The position numbers were made by a program, and so were the translations under genes. This document shows positions 61,801-64,000 of a stretch of DNA of 64,000 nt, in pieces. Where the stretch lies: contig RSEF01000014.1 of NCBI GenBank assembly GCA_003993805.1, positions 2,481,941 through 2,545,940 on the forward strand, given 5' to 3'. Numbering within the stretch: the first letter of the stretch is position 1; each line of letters begins with the position of its first letter. The DNA is from Himantopus leucocephalus (taxonomy: Eukaryota > Chordata > Aves > Charadriiformes > Recurvirostridae). Below the pieces are notes generated by a model, which was given only the letters and a program-made list of their open reading frames with translations, was not told the DNA's origin and made no database searches.

Positions 61801-62490
61801 GGGAAGTCATTTGTTTGCATTTGATAAGTATTCATTTCAAATAGGTAATTTAAAAGTTAGAATGGAAAAATTAGTAAAGTAAGTACCATTTTTAAACAGG
61901 GGATTCCTTCTGAGTCTGCACGTGATTGTTCCTCGTTGTTGTTCCCTGTATTACCCTCAATGTTTTGAGAAAGGCTATTTCAAGGTTTTGGCCCCTTTCA
62001 AGTTGATAGAAAACCTGCAATAGCTCTGTTATGAACGCCTGACCCTACTAATCTCAATTCCCTGTAATAAAAATGATCCTTAAGGTACTACCTGTGTACC
62101 TCGCTGCCGGGGGGGGCTGTTGTGTTGTGTTTTGTTCTACAGGGAGCCTTTTTTCTGATTCAGCCCAGAGCAGGTTTACTTTCCTCATGAAAAAATAGTA
62201 TAAAACTAGTCGTGTGCATAAAGCATCACATCAGATACTGCAATTGCAGGGTGACGTTTCTCCTTTTATATTTCTTTCTAAATCTTTCACAGGGCGGATG
62301 GGAGCACATTACAGTCAGAGGAAATGCAACTGAAGCATCTAGGGTCGCTGTGCATGATGCTTCTGAGGAACACCCTGCAGGATCAAAGGATTTAGAAGAT
62401 GAGGAGAGTAAAGGGAAAAGAGAGCTTTCTAAAACCCCTCTGATGGTCACTGAAAGTCAAGAATTGGACAGAAATGCTGTTAATTGTTAA
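40644..62490 (+). CDS. TECPR1: TECPR1, complete, 24 coding exons
   Basis: Tectonin beta-propeller repeat protein that tethers autophagosomes to lysosomes and, on damaged lysosomes, binds exposed sphingomyelin and forms an ATG5-ATG12 complex that lipidates LC3 independently of ATG16L1 (published for mammals). The 24 exons total 3618 bp with all phases matching: 1205 residues, human 1165. Order: TECPR repeats (about 1-60), DysF module (about 75-172, WNPVGGFCEK to RRRWIRYRRYK), TECPR repeats (about 205-390), a variable Ser/Thr-rich linker (396-571), ATG12-ATG5-interacting region (about 586-620, WRKQIFQQLSERTKRELENF), PH domain (about 621-725), TECPR repeat (about 775-830), second DysF module (about 840-935), TECPR repeats (about 945-1150) and an acidic tail. 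Trp156 corresponds by alignment to human Trp154, reported as needed for sphingomyelin binding. Extra length is mainly in the linker and tail. Confidence 0.97.
40875..42600 (+). other. TECPR1: TECPR1 intron 1 (coding)
   Basis: AT-rich intron without recognised exons or RNA genes. Confidence 0.8.
42601..42783 (+). CDS. TECPR1: TECPR1 exon 2, first DysF module
   Basis: Residues 78-138, RWNPVGGFCEKLLPSDRWQW then WEWESDWYVDENIGGEPTEKG. Trp-rich signature of the DysF N-terminal part. Acceptor ggcag, donor gtaggt. Confidence 0.96.
43262..43384 (+). CDS. TECPR1: TECPR1 exon 3, first DysF module
   Basis: Residues 139-179, GWTYAIDFPSTYTKDKKWNS then RRRRWIRYRRYKSRDVWAK. Donor AAAG|gttctg lacks the usual +3 to +5 bases. 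Reading through gives VLDIF and a stop at 43400-43402, directly followed by AATAAA. Confidence 0.93.
43409..43414 (+). terminator. TECPR1: possible intronic poly(A) signal in TECPR1
   Basis: AATAAA (overlapping ATTAAA at 43405) seven bases after the read-through stop of exon 3. May end a short isoform; no transcript evidence. Confidence 0.3.
44053..44178 (+). CDS. TECPR1: TECPR1 exon 4
   Basis: Residues 180-221, VVSHDDPDQLPDPFNDISVG then WEITDEPPGRLSVWAVSLQGR, the start of a TECPR repeat. Acceptor cttcag, donor gtatgt. Confidence 0.95.
45661..45835 (+). CDS. TECPR1: TECPR1 exon 5
   Basis: Residues 222-279, VWYRENVCHHNPEGDTWSII then TPGEVVQISCGPYDLLWATL, TECPR repeats. Acceptor tgtag, donor gtaaag, ends in phase 1. 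Confidence 0.96.
45933..46033 (+). CDS. TECPR1: TECPR1 exon 6
   Basis: Residues 280-313, GISWSTVESPSSENGIMHVS then VGVDVVWCVTKDRK, TECPR repeat. Only 97 bp of intron precedes it. Donor gtaaga. Confidence 0.95.
46034..47462 (+). other. TECPR1: TECPR1 intron with CR1 fragment
   Basis: Ordinary intron apart from the CR1 3' end at 46569-46622. Confidence 0.8.
46569..46622 (-). mobile_element. CR1 LINE fragment, 3' end
   Basis: The + strand reads aatcatagaatatctcgagt then tggaagagacccataaggatcatcgagt, the reverse complement of an avian CR1 3' end (which finishes in ATTCTATG-type repeats). Only about 54 bp are recognisable, so it is heavily 5'-truncated. No coding part. Confidence 0.85.
47463..47564 (+). 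CDS. TECPR1: TECPR1 exon 7
   Basis: Residues 314-347, VWFRRGVNSHNPCGTSWIEM then VGEMMMVTVGLNNQ, TECPR repeat. Acceptor tgtag, donor gtaaga. Confidence 0.96.
47565..48951 (+). other. TECPR1: TECPR1 introns around exon 8
   Basis: Introns 47565-47960 and 48107-48951; nothing recognised. Confidence 0.75.
47961..48106 (+). CDS. TECPR1: TECPR1 exon 8
   Basis: Residues 348-396, VWGISCDDRAIYFRQGVTPS then ELSGKTWKAIVSGRESDRSQ, end of the N-terminal TECPR array. Donor gtactt, phase 2. Confidence 0.95.
48952..49478 (+). CDS. TECPR1: TECPR1 exon 9, long variable linker
   Basis: Largest exon (527 bp), residues 396-572. Starts SAGCFFTDD as in human (SAGCFFGDE), then a Ser/Thr/Asn/Glu-rich region, then a conserved block with HPLWAWVSGGGCLVD and LKWFTVPSG. 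The donor is gtactg; the next G codon is split. Confidence 0.93.
49479..50495 (+). other. TECPR1: TECPR1 intron with tandem duplication
   Basis: Contains the 175-bp duplication joined by a single N (49539-49889). Otherwise ordinary. Confidence 0.85.
49539..49889 (+). repeat. 175-bp tandem duplication split by one N
   Basis: 49539-49713 and 49715-49889 have the same length and differ at only about two bases (cacatattt/cacgtattt and gatatataa/gatatgtaa). An N at 49714 separates them, suggesting an unmerged contig overlap. Confidence 0.9.
50496..50641 (+). CDS. TECPR1: TECPR1 exon 10, ATG5-ATG12-interacting region
   Basis: Residues 572-620. AAWRKQIFQQLSERTKRELE and NFRHYEQAIEQ match the AIR helix that binds ATG5-ATG12. 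Acceptor tctag, donor gtaagc. Confidence 0.96.
51601..51756 (+). CDS. TECPR1: TECPR1 exon 11, PH domain
   Basis: Residues 621-672, SVWVKTGTLQWWRNWKPHKW then MDVRVALEQF and ILFIYYMYHEEKK, the first strands of the PH domain that follows the AIR. Acceptor tgcag, donor gtgtgt. Confidence 0.95.
52280..52429 (+). CDS. TECPR1: TECPR1 exon 12, PH domain
   Basis: Residues 673-722, YIHVFLNEVTIIVEVLNEAK then HSFALYTPERTKQRWPIRLA and EQEMHDW; the ending Trp is the invariant PH-helix Trp. Acceptor cttag, donor gtaatt. Confidence 0.96.
53058..53215 (+). CDS. TECPR1: TECPR1 exon 13
   Basis: Residues 723-775. LSLLNMSCCESRRIQGPPSC then AIWSVTCKGDIFVSEPSPEL: end of the PH helix and start of a TECPR repeat. 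Donor gtaaga splits a Met codon. Confidence 0.95.
54513..54640 (+). CDS. TECPR1: TECPR1 exon 14
   Basis: Residues 775-818, FWRQVGGHLRLIECNNRGVV then GYDHTAWVYTGGYGGGFIQG. Strong match to human. Acceptor ggcag, donor gtatgg. Confidence 0.96.
54927..55029 (+). CDS. TECPR1: TECPR1 exon 15, second DysF module
   Basis: Residues 818-852, LASSADNIYTQSDVKCVYIY then ENQRWNPVTGYSS, which mirrors the ENQRWNP opening of the first DysF module. Acceptor cacag, donor gttatt. Confidence 0.94.
55716..55812 (+). CDS. TECPR1: TECPR1 exon 16, second DysF module
   Basis: Residues 852-884, RGLPTDRYMWSDASGLQECT then KINTKPPSPQWSW. Acceptor cacag, donor gtaaat. Confidence 0.95.
56204..56283 (+). CDS. TECPR1: TECPR1 exon 17, second DysF module
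   Basis: Residues 885-911, VSDWYIDFNTSGGTDREGWQ then YAADFPA. Corresponds to the ESDWYVD...GGWTYAIDFP part of the first module. Donor gtaagg. Confidence 0.95.
56615..56671 (+). CDS. TECPR1: TECPR1 exon 18, second DysF module
   Basis: Short 57-bp exon, residues 911-930, SYHGHKTMKDFVRRRRWAR, the DysF C-terminal RRRRW motif. Acceptor ggtag, donor gtgagg. Confidence 0.94.
58225..58399 (+). CDS. TECPR1: TECPR1 exon 19
   Basis: Residues 930-988, KCKIVTNGPWLEVPPVTLWD then ALWAISDKGDVLCRLGVTQQ, TECPR repeat. Acceptor ttcag, donor gtaagg. Confidence 0.95.
59590..59725 (+). CDS. TECPR1: TECPR1 exon 20
   Basis: Residues 989-1034, GTSWLHVGTDQPFISISIGA then YQVWAIARDGSAFYRGSVSP, canonical TECPR repeat. 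Acceptor gttag, donor gtgagt. Confidence 0.96.
60066..60158 (+). CDS. TECPR1: TECPR1 exon 21
   Basis: Residues 1034-1065, DCWYHIPSPQKQKLKQVSVG then RTSVFVLDKNG. Acceptor tttag, donor gtaagg. Confidence 0.95.
60898..61004 (+). CDS. TECPR1: TECPR1 exon 22
   Basis: Residues 1065-1100, NLWYRQGITPSYPQGSTWDH then NNIRKMSVGPLDQ. Acceptor tacag, donor gtgtgt. Confidence 0.96.
61484..61603 (+). CDS. TECPR1: TECPR1 exon 23
   Basis: Residues 1101-1140, VWVIADKVQGSHSLSCGTVC then HRTGVQPMEPKGLSWDYGIG. Acceptor ttgag is less common (no C before AG) but frame and homology fix it. Donor gtaagt. Confidence 0.94.
62293..62490 (+). CDS. TECPR1: TECPR1 exon 24 and stop
   Basis: Residues 1141-1205. GGWEHITVRGNATEASR is conserved, followed by an acidic, Ser/Lys-rich tail ending AVNC, stop TAA. 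The tail is longer and unlike the human one, which ends VCC. Confidence 0.93.
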   Translation, partial: GGWEHITVRGNATEASRVAVHDASEEHPAGSKDLEDEESKGKRELSKTPLMVTESQELDRNAVNC

Positions 62491-64000
62491 GTTGTCACCA
62501 TCGACATGTTGCAAACAAGCAGTAGTCAGTATAATTTAAAAAGAAACTAAATGTCTATTGCCTGGAGGGAAAACCATGACCTTCTTGTGCTACTAATATA
62601 CTTCACTGAACTGGAATTTGCAATGGGGTATTTTAGATACTGGTTTCTTCCACTACATCATGTGTAAAATGTGACTTGATCGAGCTAATAGTTTTGTCAA
62701 AGCAGGCAAGCTTTTTAGCCGCAATGTGTTTCTGACCCTTTACCATAGCTGCTACACAACCATACGAATGTGAGCGTCTTTGCAGATGATCATTACATTT
62801 ACTTATTTTCTTTATGAATATTACAGTTCCCTTCCCTACAGTTCTCTCATATGCACATTTCTTGCACACTATTATTCAGATTCATATTTCAGCAGAGATG
62901 AAGATTGTCAGAGATGAATCGCAGGCAGTCCCTGGGATCTGCACTGCAAACACAACTGGTCCTGATGGTATGAAATTTATACATGCACGTAACTGCTCGT
63001 GTGAGCCCTGCTTACAGAAGCATGTCGCTTGGGTCATCAGGAAAGTTAAATTCTGTATGACTCCACTTAGGGTGCAGATACCAGTAAGGGCGAATTTTTG
63101 CTATCTTTGCTCGCAACAAGTAATACCGTAATCAAGAAGTGGAACCACTGGTTTCAGCGAGAGGATGTAGAGAGCACGGTCCCATTCAGCCTGACTGGGA
63201 GACAGTGTCTCTTTCTCAACTGTCAGTCCAAAGGGTGGTAAATCGTGTTTTGTCTTCCTCTTAACTGGAACCACACCAGCTGAGGTACAGGGATGCCTGC
63301 CTAACGAGGCTGGAGGGCACCAGACACTTGAGGAGTTAGGCTGAGTTCCAGGTCATTGCAAACTACACTTTCATAGTGTAAAAGACAAGAGGAGGACTTA
63401 AATTTAAGATCGAGACTTCACAGCGGTGGGAATGCAAAACACCTTTACTGATACTAGTGGAGTTTACCAGCGTATACTAACGTGGGTTCAGAATGAAGCT
63501 CTGCTCTTTGTTTTTAGTAGGTGATTCATCCCTTCTTCAACAAGAAACCACTTTTTATTCTCAAAAGCAGCTTTTTTTCCTGTCTTAGCATAATTGGACT
63601 GTGATGTGAAATGACTATTTGAAATCCAGTCGTTGGGAAGTGCTGAAAAAGCCTCTCCCGATAGCTTCAGGAAGGCACCACGTTTTTCCCCTGCCAGCAG
63701 TTTACAATCGTTTTTCCTCTCTGTGTGTGACTGTGTATGGAGTTATTTTTATATGATGAGCAGTGTGATGTGGTCTCAGTACTGTATTTGTAAAAGTAAA
63801 GCTTACGTTTGCACGTATTTAAAGAATATATTTGGTATTTTAATGCCAAGGAAAGCACTGTTTCCGAGTCCAAATGTGAATGAAGATTCAGGATGCTTCA
63901 CGGTTTAAAAAAAACCTGTTGATCTTTCCAGTATGTGATTAGAGGTTTCTGGTTTAAACATACATTGTGGGAGTACCATAAATAACACGTTTGCATTAAT
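62491..64000 (+). other. TECPR1: TECPR1 3' UTR and downstream sequence
   Basis: No canonical AATAAA was seen after the stop; only AGTAAA at 63795-63800 and an AAATAAC near 63980. The 3' end is therefore unresolved and may lie beyond the window. No further gene recognised. Confidence 0.5.

Larger units (their letters stand above)
58400..62292 (+). other. TECPR1: TECPR1 introns around exons 20-23
   Basis: Introns 58400-59589, 59726-60065, 60159-60897, 61005-61483 and 61604-62292, with T-rich tracts near 58718 and 61234. Nothing else recognised. Confidence 0.75.

Noticed and set aside
1..64000. tRNA, rRNA, CRISPR arrays, viral genes or bacterial-type operons
   Set aside because: None seen on either strand; the window is fully consistent with three vertebrate genes, introns and promoters.

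Overview
This window is vertebrate nuclear DNA: intron-rich, with GT-AG exons and two CpG islands. It is almost certainly from a bird. A CR1-type 3' end near 46.57 kb, with the 'atagaat' motif followed by 'ctcgagttggaagagac', is typical of avian and especially galliform genomes. Introns are short, and the gene order matches the amniote BAIAP2L1 - BRI3 - TECPR1 block (human 7q21.3-q22.1). The species call is inference; the gene identities rest on exon-by-exon protein matches.

Layout. (1) 1-19.6 kb, + strand: the last 11 coding exons of BAIAP2L1 (IRTKS), covering most of the I-BAR/IMD domain, the SH3 domain and the C-terminal WH2-like tail. The first exons lie upstream of the window. (2) 19.6-20.8 kb: a short convergent intergenic gap. 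(3) 20.8-35.6 kb, - strand: complete BRI3 in three coding exons (137 aa), with a 12.4-kb second intron that contains a 100-N assembly gap. (4) 34.8-39.7 kb: two CpG islands flanking about 3 kb, forming a head-to-head BRI3/TECPR1 promoter region. It carries a 40-bp minisatellite, a CLEAR-like E-box, a perfect CRE, a 52-G run and an 87%-identical inverted repeat. (5) 40.64-62.49 kb, + strand: complete TECPR1 in 24 coding exons whose phases all agree. They encode 1205 aa with TECPR repeats, two dysferlin (DysF) modules, the ATG5-ATG12-interacting region and a PH domain. The 3' UTR runs towards the window end.

Functional links. BAIAP2L1 bends membrane and drives actin assembly. BRI3 is a small lysosomal/endosomal membrane protein with PPxY motifs. 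TECPR1 works on damaged lysosomes and autophagosomes. BRI3 and TECPR1 therefore share both a divergent promoter region and an organelle.

The most testable observations are an apparent intronic polyadenylation site after TECPR1 exon 3 (predicting a 184-aa isoform limited to the N-terminal DysF module), an unexplained inverted repeat upstream of TECPR1, a LITAF-like architecture in BRI3, CpG-dense patches inside a BAIAP2L1 intron, and a 175-bp tandem duplication joined at a single N that looks like an assembly error. I saw no exotic system such as a virus, CRISPR array or selfish cassette.
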